Shown: positions 48,688-57,360, counted from the first letter of the stretch. The stretch: 64,000 bases of DNA from JACCZR01 sp963830065 (GCA_963830065.1 CAWHLA010000008.1:186001-250000), one strand, 5' to 3'. Notes: generated from the sequence alone by a model not told the origin. A program made the numbers and translations.

Positions 48688-49346
48688 GCATCCGCGTCCT
48701 CGTCGCCGACGACCAGTCGATGGTGCGCGCCGGCTTCCGCATGCTCCTGGGCGACGAAGCCGACATCGACGTGGTGGCCGAGGCGAGCAACGGCCTCGAG
48801 GCGGTGACGAAGGCGGCCCGCTTCGAGCCGGACCTCGTCCTGATGGACATCCGCATGCCCGAGCTGGACGGGCTCGAGGCCACGCGGCGCATCCTCGCCG
48901 CCGACCGGACGGCGCGGGTCCTGATCCTCACGACCTTCGCCCTGGACGAGTACATCTACGAGGGGCTGCGATCGGGCGCCAGCGGCTTCGTCCTCAAGGA
49001 CGACCCGCCCGAGCAGCTGATCGCCGCCATCCGCACGGTCGCGGCGGGAGACGCGCTGCTGTCGCCGGCGATCACCAAGCGCGTGGTCCAGGAGTTCGCC
49101 CGGGTCCCGCGCCCGGAGCCGCCGGCGGGGCTCGACGAGCTCACCGCGCGCGAGCGGGAGATCCTCCGCCTGATCGCCGGTGGCCTGTCCAACGCCGAAA
49201 TCGGCGAGGAGCTCTTCATCGGGGAGACCACGGTCAAGACCCACGTCACCCACATCCTCCAGAAGCTCGACCTCCGCGATCGCGTCCAAGCGGTGGTCCT
49301 GGCCTACCAGACGGGGCTCATGGACGCCGACGCGCTGGGGCCGTGA
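48684..49346 (+). CDS. NarL/LuxR-type response regulator
   Basis: 220 residues. Receiver (1-120): IRVLVADDQSMVRAGFRMLL, phospho-Asp in LVLMDIRMPELDGLEATRRI, VLILTTFALDEY and SGFVLKDDPPEQL. LuxR helix-turn-helix (about 150-212): LTAREREILRLIAGGLSNAE, GETTVKTHVTHILQKLDLRD and RVQAVVLAYQTGL. All phosphotransfer residues are present. Four-base ATGA overlap with the cognate kinase; the pair is a standard actinobacterial two-component system with unknown signal. Confidence 0.95.
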   Translation: MSIRVLVADDQSMVRAGFRMLLGDEADIDVVAEASNGLEAVTKAARFEPDLVLMDIRMPELDGLEATRRILAADRTARVLILTTFALDEYIYEGLRSGASGFVLKDDPPEQLIAAIRTVAAGDALLSPAITKRVVQEFARVPRPEPPAGLDELTAREREILRLIAGGLSNAEIGEELFIGETTVKTHVTHILQKLDLRDRVQAVVLAYQTGLMDADALGP

Positions 49347-49353
49347 ACATGCC

Positions 49354-49383
49354 TTGACTCGTATATGCCGGAATGGGTATATA
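49354..49383 (+). promoter_or_regulatory. Sigma-70-type promoter placed for leaderless transcription of the ArsR gene
   Basis: TTGACT (49354-49359), 18 bases, TATATA (49378-49383). The ATG of the ArsR gene at 49390 falls where the transcript should begin, so the mRNA may have no 5' leader. GTATAT occurs twice (49361-49366 and 49377-49382) and could be the operator repeat. Confidence 0.6.
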
Positions 49384-49389
49384 CAGACC

Positions 49390-49710
49390 ATGACCACGGC
49401 TTGGACCGCCCTCGGCGACCCCCGCCGCCGGGCCCTGATCGAGCTGCTGCTCGGCGGGCCGCACTCGGTGGGCGAGCTGGTGGAGCGCCTCGAGCTCAGC
49501 CAGCCGAGCACCTCGAAGCACCTCAAGGTGCTCCGCGAGGCCGGCCTGGTGTCGGTGCGCCGCGACGCCCAACGCCGCGTGTACGCGCTCGAGCCGCGCC
49601 CGATCGCCGAGATCGACGCATGGCTGGCGCCCTACCGGCGGCTGTGGACCGAGCGCCTCGACGCGCTCGAGCAGCACCTGGACGAGAGCAACCCCAAGGA
49701 GGACCAGTGA
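49390..49710 (+). CDS. ArsR-family transcriptional regulator
   Basis: 106 residues. Winged helix: MTTAWTALGDPRRRALIELL, PHSVGELVERLELSQPSTSK and HLKVLREAGLVSVRRDAQRR. No metal-binding cysteines, so it belongs to the SRPBCC-linked, metal-independent ArsR group (SdpR/YczG-like). The TGA overlaps the ATG of the next gene by one base (TGATG). Such pairs are common: the AHSA1 protein is thought to bind a hydrophobic ligand, the regulator to control the pair. Confidence 0.93.
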   Translation: MTTAWTALGDPRRRALIELLLGGPHSVGELVERLELSQPSTSKHLKVLREAGLVSVRRDAQRRVYALEPRPIAEIDAWLAPYRRLWTERLDALEQHLDESNPKEDQ

Positions 49711-50219
49711 TGGAAGGCACCTACGTGACCCTGGACGGCAAGCCCGCCGTGCGCTTCGAGCGCAGCCTCGCGCACCCGGTCGAGGTGGTCTGGGAGGCGG
49801 TGACCGACCCCGCGAAGCTGGCGCAGTGGTTCCCCACCAGCGTCGAGGTGGACCTGCGGGCGGGCGGTGCGATGAGCTTCGCGTTCCCCGACGGGAGCAT
49901 GGACGACATGACCGGCGAGGTGACCGAGCTCGATCCCCCGCGGCTGTTCGCCTTCCTGTGGGGCGAGGACCTGCTGCGGCTCGAGCTCGAGCCCGAGGGA
50001 TCCGGCTGCCGCCTTCGCCTCACCCACCACCTGACGAACGCCGACGAGGCCGCGCGCACCGCCGCGGGCTGGCACGTCTGCCTGGACCGCCTGGCCGAGG
50101 TCGTGGACACCGGCCGGGCCGACGCCCCCACCAGCGAGCCCACCGACGAGTGGCGTGGCCACTACGAGCGCTACGTCGCCGCGGGCGTGCCCTCGGGGGC
50201 CGAGGTGCCCGGCGGCTAG
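49710..50219 (+). CDS. AHSA1/SRPBCC-domain protein
   Basis: 169 residues. Single START-like domain: RFERSLAHPVEVVWEAVTDP, AKLAQWFPTSVEVDLRAGGA, FPDGSMDDMTGEVTELDPPR, LFAFLWGEDLLRLELEPEGS and the long C-terminal helix TAAGWHVCLDRLAEVVDTGR. The usual AHSA1 wording (LW.p..l..WF) is obvious. Hydrophobic-ligand cavity expected. Translationally coupled to ArsR. Confidence 0.92.
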   Translation: MEGTYVTLDGKPAVRFERSLAHPVEVVWEAVTDPAKLAQWFPTSVEVDLRAGGAMSFAFPDGSMDDMTGEVTELDPPRLFAFLWGEDLLRLELEPEGSGCRLRLTHHLTNADEAARTAAGWHVCLDRLAEVVDTGRADAPTSEPTDEWRGHYERYVAAGVPSGAEVPGG

Positions 50220-50265
50220 CGCTTGTGGAAGCATCCAACCCATCGAGAGCGACGCCAGCCCAGAC

Positions 50266-51063
50266 ATGGTGGCCGTGGTCACCGGTGCCTCCAGCGGCAT
50301 CGGCGAGGCCACGGCCCGCCGCCTGGCCCGCGAGCCCGGCGCCAAGCTGGTGCTGGTCGCCCGGCGCGAGGAGCGCCTGAGCCAGCTCGCGCAGCAGCTG
50401 CCGTGCGAGGCCACCATCGTGGCCGCCGACCTGACCGATGACGACGCTCCCGAGCGCGTGCGCGCGCACGTGGAGGAGACGCACGGCCGGCTGACGCTGC
50501 TGGTCAACAACGCCGGGGCTTCCTGGCGGGCCAAGTTCGCCGACGGCGGCTGGGAGAACGTGCGGCGCCACATGGAGGTCAACTTCGACGCCGTCGTGCG
50601 GCTGACCGAAGCTCTGCTGCCCCTGCTCCGGGCCTCGGCGCCGAGCGCGGTGGTGAACGTCTCCAGCACCGCCGGGCGGGTATCCCGCGGCGGCAGCGGC
50701 GCCTACTCGGCCAGCAAGTTCGCGCTGGCCGGCTGGAGCGACTCGCTCTACGCCGAGGAACGTGGCAACGGCGTCCACGTGGGGCTGGTCCTGCCGGGGT
50801 TCATCTCCACCGAGGGCTTCCCCCAGAAGGAGCTGACCGGACGCTGGATGACCCGCTGGGCGGTCTCCACGCCCGAGAAGGGCGCCGAGGCGGTGTACGA
50901 GGCCGGCGTCGGGCGCCGGCCCGAGCGCTACGTGCCCAAGCCGTACGGCCTGGCGGCCGCAGCGCGCGTGGTGCTGCCGCGGCTCACCCGCCGCGTGATG
51001 TCCGGCGGGGGCGCGCAGGTGATGACCACGCGCACCGCCGCCATGGATGCCGACGAGCGCTGA
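50266..51063 (+). CDS. Short-chain dehydrogenase/reductase
   Basis: 265 residues, classical SDR. NAD(P)-binding TGASSGIGEATARRLA, then VLVARREERL (Arg suggests NADPH), LLVNNAGASWRAKF, VVNVSSTAGRVSRGGSGAYS with catalytic Ser, and the YSASK Tyr/Lys pair. LVLPGFISTEGFPQKELTGR follows. A C-terminal helix-rich extension (about 200-265) ends TRTAAMDADER. ATG 50266; an in-frame start some 16 codons earlier is possible. Substrate unknown. Confidence 0.9.
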   Translation: MVAVVTGASSGIGEATARRLAREPGAKLVLVARREERLSQLAQQLPCEATIVAADLTDDDAPERVRAHVEETHGRLTLLVNNAGASWRAKFADGGWENVRRHMEVNFDAVVRLTEALLPLLRASAPSAVVNVSSTAGRVSRGGSGAYSASKFALAGWSDSLYAEERGNGVHVGLVLPGFISTEGFPQKELTGRWMTRWAVSTPEKGAEAVYEAGVGRRPERYVPKPYGLAAAARVVLPRLTRRVMSGGGAQVMTTRTAAMDADER

Positions 51064-51145
51064 CGCGCCGTAGGGGGCAGACTTTTAGCCCTTCTTTGAT
51101 TGGGGGCGTAGCTTCCATCGCTTGAACCCAGGCGAGGAGGAACGG

Positions 51146-52231
51146 ATGACGACCACCCGCGAGGGCCTCGAGGCGGCCCTCTACGAGATCAAGCGGGTCG
51201 TGGTGGGCCAGGACGCGATGCTCGAACGCGTGCTCGTGGCGCTTCTGACCGGCGGCCACGTGCTGCTGGAGGGCGTCCCCGGGCTGGCCAAGACCCTCAC
51301 CGTCAAGACCCTGGCGGGAGTGGTGGGCGGCTCGTTTCAGCGGGTCCAGTTCACCCCCGACCTGGTGCCCGCCGACCTCGTCGGCACCCGCGTGCTGCGC
51401 CCGGACTCGGGCACCTTCGACGTGGAGCTCGGGCCCGTGGTCTGCAACTTCCTGCTGGCCGACGAGATCAACCGTGCCCCCGCCAAGGTCCAGTCGGCGC
51501 TGCTCGAGGTGATGGAGGAGCACCAGGTGACGATCGCCGGGCAGACCTTCCGCGTCCCCGAGCCCTACCTCGTGCTCGCCACCCAGAACCCCATCGAGTC
51601 CGAGGGCACCTACCCGTTGCCCGAGGCTCAGACCGACCGCTTCCTGATGAAGATCCTGGTCGACTACCCGACCTCCGCCGAGGAGATGGCCGTGGTGGGC
51701 CGCTCGCTGGAGCCCCCCGTCGACGTGATCGAGCGGCTCAGCGGCGAGGACCTGCTGGCCTTCCGCAAGGAGGTGGACGAGGTCTACGTCGACGGCGGCA
51801 TCGTCGCCCACGCGGTCCAGCTGGCCGACGCCACCCGCAACCCGCGCGGCTACGGCCTGGGCGACGTGGCGAGCTACGTCGACTACGGCGCCAGCCCGCG
51901 CGGGCCGATCGGGCTGATCCAGTCGGCGCGCGCCCTGGCACTGCTGCGGGGCCGGCGCCACGTGATCACCACCGACGTCCGGGACCTCGCCCTCGACGTC
52001 CTGCGCCACCGCCTGGTGCTCTCCTACGACGCCCTCAGCGAGGGGGTCAGCGCCGACCACGTCCTGAACCGGGTACTGGAGGCGGTCCCCTCCCCCGACG
52101 CCGCGCCGGTCCACTCGATGCCGCCTCCCAGCGGGCCGCCGAGCCAGGGCTACGCGCCGCCGCAGTACTCACAGCAGCATCAGCCGCCCGGTGAGTACCC
52201 GCCGCCCGTCCAGGGGGGCCACGCCGCGTGA
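51146..52231 (+). CDS. MoxR-type AAA+ ATPase
   Basis: 361 residues. Walker A LLEGVPGLAKTLTVKTLAG, Walker B FLLADEINRAPAKVQSALLE, sensor/arginine region ATQNPIESEGTYPLPEAQTD and RFLMKILVDYPTSAEEM, then the C-terminal lid. A Pro/Gln/Tyr-rich tail of about 40 residues (PPSQGYAPPQYSQQHQPPGE) is unusual for MoxR. ATG 51146 follows GAGGAGG by six bases; an in-frame TTG at 51122 is rejected. It heads a five-gene operon in which MoxR would activate or assemble VWA-domain partners, as in BatA-type clusters. Confidence 0.93.
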   Translation: MTTTREGLEAALYEIKRVVVGQDAMLERVLVALLTGGHVLLEGVPGLAKTLTVKTLAGVVGGSFQRVQFTPDLVPADLVGTRVLRPDSGTFDVELGPVVCNFLLADEINRAPAKVQSALLEVMEEHQVTIAGQTFRVPEPYLVLATQNPIESEGTYPLPEAQTDRFLMKILVDYPTSAEEMAVVGRSLEPPVDVIERLSGEDLLAFRKEVDEVYVDGGIVAHAVQLADATRNPRGYGLGDVASYVDYGASPRGPIGLIQSARALALLRGRRHVITTDVRDLALDVLRHRLVLSYDALSEGVSADHVLNRVLEAVPSPDAAPVHSMPPPSGPPSQGYAPPQYSQQHQPPGEYPPPVQGGHAA

Positions 52232-53139
52232 GCGCGCCGGCGGCCATGGGGATCCCGGCGGCCCGCCAGGGCCCCGGAGCGATCGCAGGCCGCCTGGTCG
52301 AGGCGCTGGACTTCCAGCTCTCGCGACGAGCCGGCGGGCTGCACCCCGGCGAGCACCGCTCGCCGGGAGTGGGATCGGGGACCGAGCTCGCCCAGCTTCG
52401 CCCCTACGCGCCGGGAGACGACGTACGGCGCCTGGACCCCGCCGCCAGCGCCCGCACGGGGATCCCCCACGTGCGCCTGCAGGTGCCCGAGCGCCTGATG
52501 ACCACCTGGCTGGTGCTCGACGTCTCGCCCTCGATGGCGTTCGGCACCGCCGAGCGGCTGAAGTGGGACGTGGCCGAGGGCGTGATCCGCGTCCTGGGCC
52601 GCCTGGCCACCCGCCGCGGCGGACGCGTGGCCATGCTCACCTGCGGCGGCCCGTCCGACCGCCTGCTCGCGCCGCGCAGCGGCCGCGGCGCCGCCGCCGG
52701 GCTGGAACGAGTGCTGGCCGAGGGGGTCGCCGACGACGGCCACGGCGACGAACAGGGCGTCACCAGCGCGCTTCGGCGCATGGGCCGCCTGACCAGCGCA
52801 CCGGGCCTGGTCATCGTCATCTCCGACTTCCGCGGGCCGGTCACCTGGCGCACCCCGCTGCGCGCACTGGGCCAGCGCCACTCGCTGCTCGCCGTTGAGA
52901 TCGCCGATCCCCGCGAGGCCTCCCTTCCGGACGTCGGCCGGCTGGCCCTGATCGATCCCGAGACGGGCACCCGCGTCGAGGTCGACACCCGCGACTCCCG
53001 CCTGCGGGCGCGCTACGAACAGCGCGAGCGCGAGCGCCGCGAGGAGGTGAGGGCGGGCCTGCGCCACGGAACGGCCCGCCACGTGGAGCTCTCGACGGAC
53101 GCGCCGTGGCTCGACGCATTGGGGCGCGGGCTGGCGTGA
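52228..53139 (+). CDS. DUF58-domain protein of the MoxR operon
   Basis: 303 residues. RRAGGLHPGEHRSPGVGSGT and ELAQLRPYAPGDDVRRLDPA are the DUF58 signature (G-x-H-x-S-x-x-G, Y-x-P-G-D-D-x-R-x-I-x-W), with ASART in place of the usual W-x-A-S/T-A-R. A von Willebrand-like segment follows: TTWLVLDVSPSMAFGTAERL has a MIDAS DxSxS. Overlaps moxR by four bases (GTGA) and the next gene likewise. DUF58 proteins accompany MoxR in almost all genomes and are thought to be its client or adaptor. Confidence 0.9.
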   Translation: MSAPAAMGIPAARQGPGAIAGRLVEALDFQLSRRAGGLHPGEHRSPGVGSGTELAQLRPYAPGDDVRRLDPAASARTGIPHVRLQVPERLMTTWLVLDVSPSMAFGTAERLKWDVAEGVIRVLGRLATRRGGRVAMLTCGGPSDRLLAPRSGRGAAAGLERVLAEGVADDGHGDEQGVTSALRRMGRLTSAPGLVIVISDFRGPVTWRTPLRALGQRHSLLAVEIADPREASLPDVGRLALIDPETGTRVEVDTRDSRLRARYEQRERERREEVRAGLRHGTARHVELSTDAPWLDALGRGLA

Positions 53140-54086
53140 ACTTCGCCTCCCCCGTGTACCTGCTGGCCCTGCTGGCCATACCGCTGGCGCTGGCCGCCTA
53201 CGCGCTCGCCCAGCGGCGGCGGCGCAGCTTCGCCGTGCGCCACCCCGGCGTGCCCGCGCTGGCCGAGCTGGTGGGGACGACGCCGTTCTGGCGCCGGCAC
53301 CTGCCGGCCGCCCTGTTCGCCGCCGCGCTGGCGGTCCTGGCCGTCGCGCTCGCCCGGCCGGAGGCCACGATCGCCGTGGCAGAGGAGCGCGCAGCGGTGG
53401 TGCTGGTGACCGACGTGTCGGGCTCGATGCGGGCCACCGACGTCGACCCGAGCCGCCTGGCCGCGACACAGAAAGCAGCACGCACCTTCCTCGAGGGCGT
53501 GCCCGAGCAGCTGCGAGTCGGCGCCGTGAGCTTCTCCAGCGCCGTGGTCTCCGTACAGCGCCCCAGCCAGGACCGCGAGGGGATCGAGGCCTTCATCGAC
53601 GACCTGGTTGCCGACGGCGGCACCGCCACCGGCGAAGGGCTCCAGGACGCGCTCGACCTGTTCGACGATGCGCGGGAGGACGGAAAGAAGCGCCCGCCCG
53701 CGGCGATCGTCCTGCTCTCGGACGGGAAGACCACATTGGGCCGCGACCCGGTCGAGGTCGCCCGCGAGGCCAAGCGCCGCAAGATCCCGATCTACACCGC
53801 TTCGCTGGGGACCAACGAGGGCGTCGTCACCGTCGGTCCCTACGGCCAGCGTCTCAACGTGCCGCCCGACCCGGCCACCATGCGCCGGATCGCCAAGGCC
53901 TCAGGCGGACAGGCATACGCGGTCGATCAGGCCGATGAGCTGAGCGCCGTCTACCAGCGGCTGGGACGAAGCCTCGGCACCAAGCACGAGAAGCGCGAGA
54001 TCACCCCGTGGTTCGCGGCCGGGGGGATGGTCCTGCTGGTGGGCGCAGCCGGCTCGGGCCTGCGCCGATTCGGGAGGCTCCCGTGA
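53136..54086 (+). CDS. VWA-domain membrane protein (BatA-like), copy 1
   Basis: 316 residues. Two helices near the N-terminus (MNFASPVYLLALLAIPLALA and LPAALFAAALAVLAVALARP), then a VWA domain whose MIDAS begins LVTDVSGSMRATDVDPSRLA, with conserved Thr in GGTATGEG and Asp in VLLSDGKTT. A final helix (WFAAGGMVLLVGAAGSGLRR) leads to a short tail. The domain should face outside. GTG 53136-53138 overlaps the DUF58 stop. Paralogous to the gene at 55234-56196. Confidence 0.92.
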   Translation: MNFASPVYLLALLAIPLALAAYALAQRRRRSFAVRHPGVPALAELVGTTPFWRRHLPAALFAAALAVLAVALARPEATIAVAEERAAVVLVTDVSGSMRATDVDPSRLAATQKAARTFLEGVPEQLRVGAVSFSSAVVSVQRPSQDREGIEAFIDDLVADGGTATGEGLQDALDLFDDAREDGKKRPPAAIVLLSDGKTTLGRDPVEVAREAKRRKIPIYTASLGTNEGVVTVGPYGQRLNVPPDPATMRRIAKASGGQAYAVDQADELSAVYQRLGRSLGTKHEKREITPWFAAGGMVLLVGAAGSGLRRFGRLP

Positions 54087-55237
54087 ACGATCGCCGCCTC
54101 TGGACGGGCTCACGCCCGCAATCCGACCTGGAGGGCTGGGCCGCTCCGCGGCCGCCCGCGCGGGACGAGCCCGAGCCCCCGGCAGGGCCGCCTCCCGAGA
54201 AGCCGCCCTCACGGCGGCGGGCGCTGCTCACCGGCGCAGGGCTGGGCGCGGCGCTGGTCGTGCTCGGCGTGACGCTCGGCATCCTGCTCGGGGGCGGGTC
54301 GGGCGAGAACCCCGACAGCGGCACCACCCCCCTGGTCAGCGGCGGCTCGGCGCCCACCACCACGGCGGGCAAGGTCTACGCCGCGGTGGCGGACGGCGTG
54401 GTCTCGGTGCGCTCGGGCCGCGGCTCGGGTACGGGTTTCGTGCTGGACCGCAACGGGACGCTGATCACCAATGCGCACGTGGTCGGCTCCTCGCGCCGGG
54501 TGCGGGTGCGCTTCGGCGACGCCGGCCGCCAGATCAGCGCCCGGGTGCTGGGCACCGACGGCTCCAGCGATCTCGCCGTGCTCAAGGTCGACCCACGGCG
54601 CGCCGGGCCGCTGCGCGCCCTGCGGCTGGGCGACTCGGGCAAGGTCTCCGTCGGAGACCAGGTCGTCGCCGTGGGCCATCCGTTCGGCCTCGACCGCACC
54701 GCGACGGCGGGCATCGTCTCCGGCCTCGGCCGCGAGATCCAGGCGCCCAACGGCTACCAGATCGACGAGGTGATCCAGACCGACGCCCCGATCAACCCAG
54801 GCAACTCGGGCGGGCCGCTCGTGGACGCGCGCGGCCGGGTGATCGGCGTCAACTCCCAGATCGCCACCGCGGGCGCACAGGGCAACCTGGGCATCGGCTT
54901 CGCGGTCCCGTCGAGCGCCATCCAACAGGTGGTGCCGCGGCTCTCCCGCGGGCAGACCGTCGAGCGGCCCTACCTCGGGCTGACCACCGCGCCCGCGTCC
55001 GAGGGTGCCCAGGTGCGTGAGGCCGAGACCAGCGGCCCCGGGTCCCAGGCCGGCCTGCAACCCGGCGACAAGATCACCTCGGTGGGCGGGCGGCCGGTGC
55101 GCGAGCCCGAGGACGTGGCGGGGGCGATCTCCCAGCGGCGCCCCGGCGAGCGCGTGAAGGTCGAGTACGAGCGCGACGGGCGCAAGCGCGAGACCGAGGT
55201 CACCCTCGGCCGGAGGCCCGAGCGGCCCTCGCCGTGA
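54083..55237 (+). CDS. HtrA/DegP-type membrane serine protease with PDZ domain
   Basis: 384 residues. Pro-rich cytoplasmic tail, one helix (about 50-72), trypsin-like domain (about 95-265) with His in LITNAHVVGSS, Asp in GSSDLAVLKVD and Ser in NPGNSGGPLVDARG, and a PDZ domain (about 285-375: PYLGLTTAPASEGAQVREAE, GLQPGDKITSVGG). All catalytic residues are intact. Located between two VWA genes with four-base overlaps on each side, an unusual place for HtrA. It suggests that protein quality control and the MoxR/VWA assembly are one unit. Confidence 0.94.
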   Translation: MNDRRLWTGSRPQSDLEGWAAPRPPARDEPEPPAGPPPEKPPSRRRALLTGAGLGAALVVLGVTLGILLGGGSGENPDSGTTPLVSGGSAPTTTAGKVYAAVADGVVSVRSGRGSGTGFVLDRNGTLITNAHVVGSSRRVRVRFGDAGRQISARVLGTDGSSDLAVLKVDPRRAGPLRALRLGDSGKVSVGDQVVAVGHPFGLDRTATAGIVSGLGREIQAPNGYQIDEVIQTDAPINPGNSGGPLVDARGRVIGVNSQIATAGAQGNLGIGFAVPSSAIQQVVPRLSRGQTVERPYLGLTTAPASEGAQVREAETSGPGSQAGLQPGDKITSVGGRPVREPEDVAGAISQRRPGERVKVEYERDGRKRETEVTLGRRPERPSP

Positions 55238-56196
55238 GCTTCGCCTCCCCTGCCTGGCTGCTCGCCCTGCTGCTGGTCCCGCTGGCCGTCGCCGCATACC
55301 TGATCGGCGACCGCCAGCGCCGCCGTGCGGCCACCGCCTTCGCCAACCCGCGCCTGCTCGACTCGGTCGCGCCCACCCGGCCAGGCTGGCGCCGCCACGC
55401 CCCGATAGTCCTGTACGCGATCGCGTTCACCGCGCTCGCCGTCGCCCTGGCTCGGCCCGAGGCCACGGTCTCGGTGCCCGACTCGCGCGCCTCGGTGATG
55501 CTCGCCACCGACATCTCGGGGTCCATGGAGGCGCGCGACGTGGACCCCACCCGGCTCGCCGCGGCCCGCAAGGCGGCGCTGGACTTCGTCGACCAGGTGC
55601 CCGACGAGCTGCGGGTGGGCACGGTCACCTTCAACCACCGGGTGCGCAGCATCGAGGCTCCCACCACCGAGCGCGAGGGCGTGCTGGAGACGCTGCGCCG
55701 GCTGCGCTCGAGCGGGGGCACCGCCACGGGCGACGCCTTCTCCCTGTCCCTCGACCTGCTCGAGCGCGCCCGTACCCGCCGGGGCCAGAAGCCCGCCCCG
55801 GCCGCGCTGGTGCTGCTCTCCGACGGCGCGGTTACCCACGGGCAGCGGCCCGGCCCGGTCGCCGAGCGGGCCGCCCGGACCGGCATCCCCGTGTACACCG
55901 TCGCCCTCGGCACCCAGAACGGCTCCATTCAGGTGCGCACCCCCAGCGGCGAGACCGTGCGCCGCTCCGTGCCCCCCGACCGCGAGACGATGCGCCAGAT
56001 CGCCGAGACCACCGGCGGCCGCTACTTCCAGACCGCCGACGACCTCAAGCTCAACGAGATCTACGAGCGGCTCGGCAAGGAGGTCGGGCGCAAGGACGAG
56101 AAGCGGGAGATCACCGGCGCCTTCGCCGGCGCGGCCGGCCTGCTCCTGCTGGTCGGAGGCGCGATGTCGCTGCGCTGGTTCGGCCGCCTGCCCTAG
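55234..56196 (+). CDS. VWA-domain membrane protein (BatA-like), copy 2
   Basis: 320 residues. Same plan as copy 1: helices MSFASPAWLLALLLVPLAVA and APIVLYAIAFTALAVALARP, MIDAS LATDISGSMEARDVDPTRLA, GGTATGDAFS, LVLLSDGAVTHG and a terminal helix before RWFGRLP. The two copies share the ends ALARPEAT, EKREIT and RFGRLP/WFGRLP, so they come from a duplication that now flanks htrA. GTG 55234-55236 overlaps the HtrA TGA. Its stop overlaps the convergent cupin stop. Confidence 0.92.
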   Translation: MSFASPAWLLALLLVPLAVAAYLIGDRQRRRAATAFANPRLLDSVAPTRPGWRRHAPIVLYAIAFTALAVALARPEATVSVPDSRASVMLATDISGSMEARDVDPTRLAAARKAALDFVDQVPDELRVGTVTFNHRVRSIEAPTTEREGVLETLRRLRSSGGTATGDAFSLSLDLLERARTRRGQKPAPAALVLLSDGAVTHGQRPGPVAERAARTGIPVYTVALGTQNGSIQVRTPSGETVRRSVPPDRETMRQIAETTGGRYFQTADDLKLNEIYERLGKEVGRKDEKREITGAFAGAAGLLLLVGGAMSLRWFGRLP

Positions 56197-56693
56197 CCGC
56201 TCGTCTCTCGCACCGCCCCTACCGCGAAGGGGGGCGGGCCGAGGAACACGATGCCGTACTCCCGAGCCGCGGCCATGGTGCGCTCGGGGTCGGGCACCGG
56301 GGCGTCGGCCAGGTCCCGGCTGTGCGCCGGCTCGCCGCCGGCTCGGAAGAAGCGATCGTGAGTGCCGGGCGCGTTCATGACCAGGAAGCGGACGGTCTCC
56401 GATACCACGAGGAACGCATGCGGCACCCCTTGACGAATCGTCACGGTCGCCCCCGCCTCCGCTCGGTGCTCTTCACCGGCCACGTGGAACAGCAGCTCGC
56501 CGTCGAGCACGTAGAAGGTCTCGTTGCTCGGGTCGGTGTGCAGCCCGGTGGCGCGGCCCTCGCGCGAACGCACCTCCACCACCGACAGCGCGTCGTCGCT
56601 CCACTCGCCCGGGAGCTTGACCTGTTGGTGCGCGCCGTTGAACCAGATGGCCTCCCCTTCGAGTGGAGGCACGAGGTGATGATCGGTTTCCAT
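56193..56693 (-). CDS. Cupin-domain protein
   Basis: 166 residues. Single cupin barrel. Motif 1: TGLHTDPSNETFYVLDGELL (His, Glu; the usual HxH is reduced to one His plus Asp). Motif 2: RQGVPHAFLVV (His). The two-motif arrangement is that of small quercetin-dioxygenase-like proteins. The C-terminus is a helical extension (DPERTMAAAREYGIVFLGP). ATG 56691-56693. Divergent from a TetR regulator with a 24-base gap that carries palindromes, so it is very likely its target. Confidence 0.87.
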   Translation of the reverse strand: METDHHLVPPLEGEAIWFNGAHQQVKLPGEWSDDALSVVEVRSREGRATGLHTDPSNETFYVLDGELLFHVAGEEHRAEAGATVTIRQGVPHAFLVVSETVRFLVMNAPGTHDRFFRAGGEPAHSRDLADAPVPDPERTMAAAREYGIVFLGPPPFAVGAVRETSG

Positions 56694-56697
56694 ACGT

Positions 56698-56742
56698 CAT
56701 GAGACTAAAGTATCATCATGAGCATGTCAATCTCATATGAGA
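56698..56742. promoter_or_regulatory. Palindromic region between the cupin and TetR genes
   Basis: CATGA (56699-56703) and TCATG (56716-56720 region) frame an AT-rich stretch, and TCTCATATGAGA (56731-56742) is a perfect 12-base palindrome just inside the TetR reading frame. Its half CTCAT also occurs inverted in ATGAG next to both starts. A TetR operator covering both promoters is likely; exact limits are uncertain. Confidence 0.5.
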
Positions 56743-57332
56743 AATCAGGCCGGACCGGGCAGAAGGCGCGTACCCGCGCGGCCCTGGTGTCCGCCGCCCG
56801 CGACCTCCTGGCGCAGGGCACCACGCCGACCGTCGAGCAGGCGGCAGCCACTGCTGCGATCGCCCGCGCCACCGCGTACCGCTACTTCCCCAACCAGCGG
56901 TCGCTGCTGGCCGCGACCGCTCCCGATCTGACCGAGTCGTCGCTGCTCGGGGACGATCCTCCGGCCGACCCCGAGGCGCGCCTGGAGATCGTCGTCGACG
57001 CGATCGCGCGACAGTCGATCGAGCACGAGACCGAGCTGCGCAACATGCTGCGCCTGTCCCTCGAGCCCGACCCGGAGCGACGCGAGGAGCTCCCCTTCCG
57101 AAAGGGACGGCGCATCCGCTGGGTGGCCGAGGCGCTCGAGCCCGTCCGCGGCCGGCTCGGCGACGCACGCCTCGACCGCCTCGTTAACGCGATCGCCGCG
57201 TCGGTGGGGATCGACTCGCTGGTCTGGCTCACCGACATCGCCGGCGTGTCGCGCGCGGAGGCCGCGGAGCTGATGCGCTGGTCGGCGCGCGCGCTGCTGC
57301 ACGCCGCGCTCGAGGAAGCCGCGCGGGCTTAG
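56718..57332 (+). CDS. TetR-family transcriptional regulator
   Basis: 204 residues. N-terminal DNA-binding part: RTRAALVSAARDLLAQGTTP, TVEQAAATAAIARATAYRYF and PNQRSLLAATAPD (recognition helix ATAYRYF). The C-terminal ligand domain is helical and includes RRIRWVAEALEPVRGRLGDA. ATG 56718 or 56724 could start it. Divergent from the cupin gene, which it probably controls. Confidence 0.88.
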   Translation: MSMSISYEKSGRTGQKARTRAALVSAARDLLAQGTTPTVEQAAATAAIARATAYRYFPNQRSLLAATAPDLTESSLLGDDPPADPEARLEIVVDAIARQSIEHETELRNMLRLSLEPDPERREELPFRKGRRIRWVAEALEPVRGRLGDARLDRLVNAIAASVGIDSLVWLTDIAGVSRAEAAELMRWSARALLHAALEEAARA

Positions 57333-57360
57333 CCCGGCCGTTTGGCAAAGTCTCTGGCGG

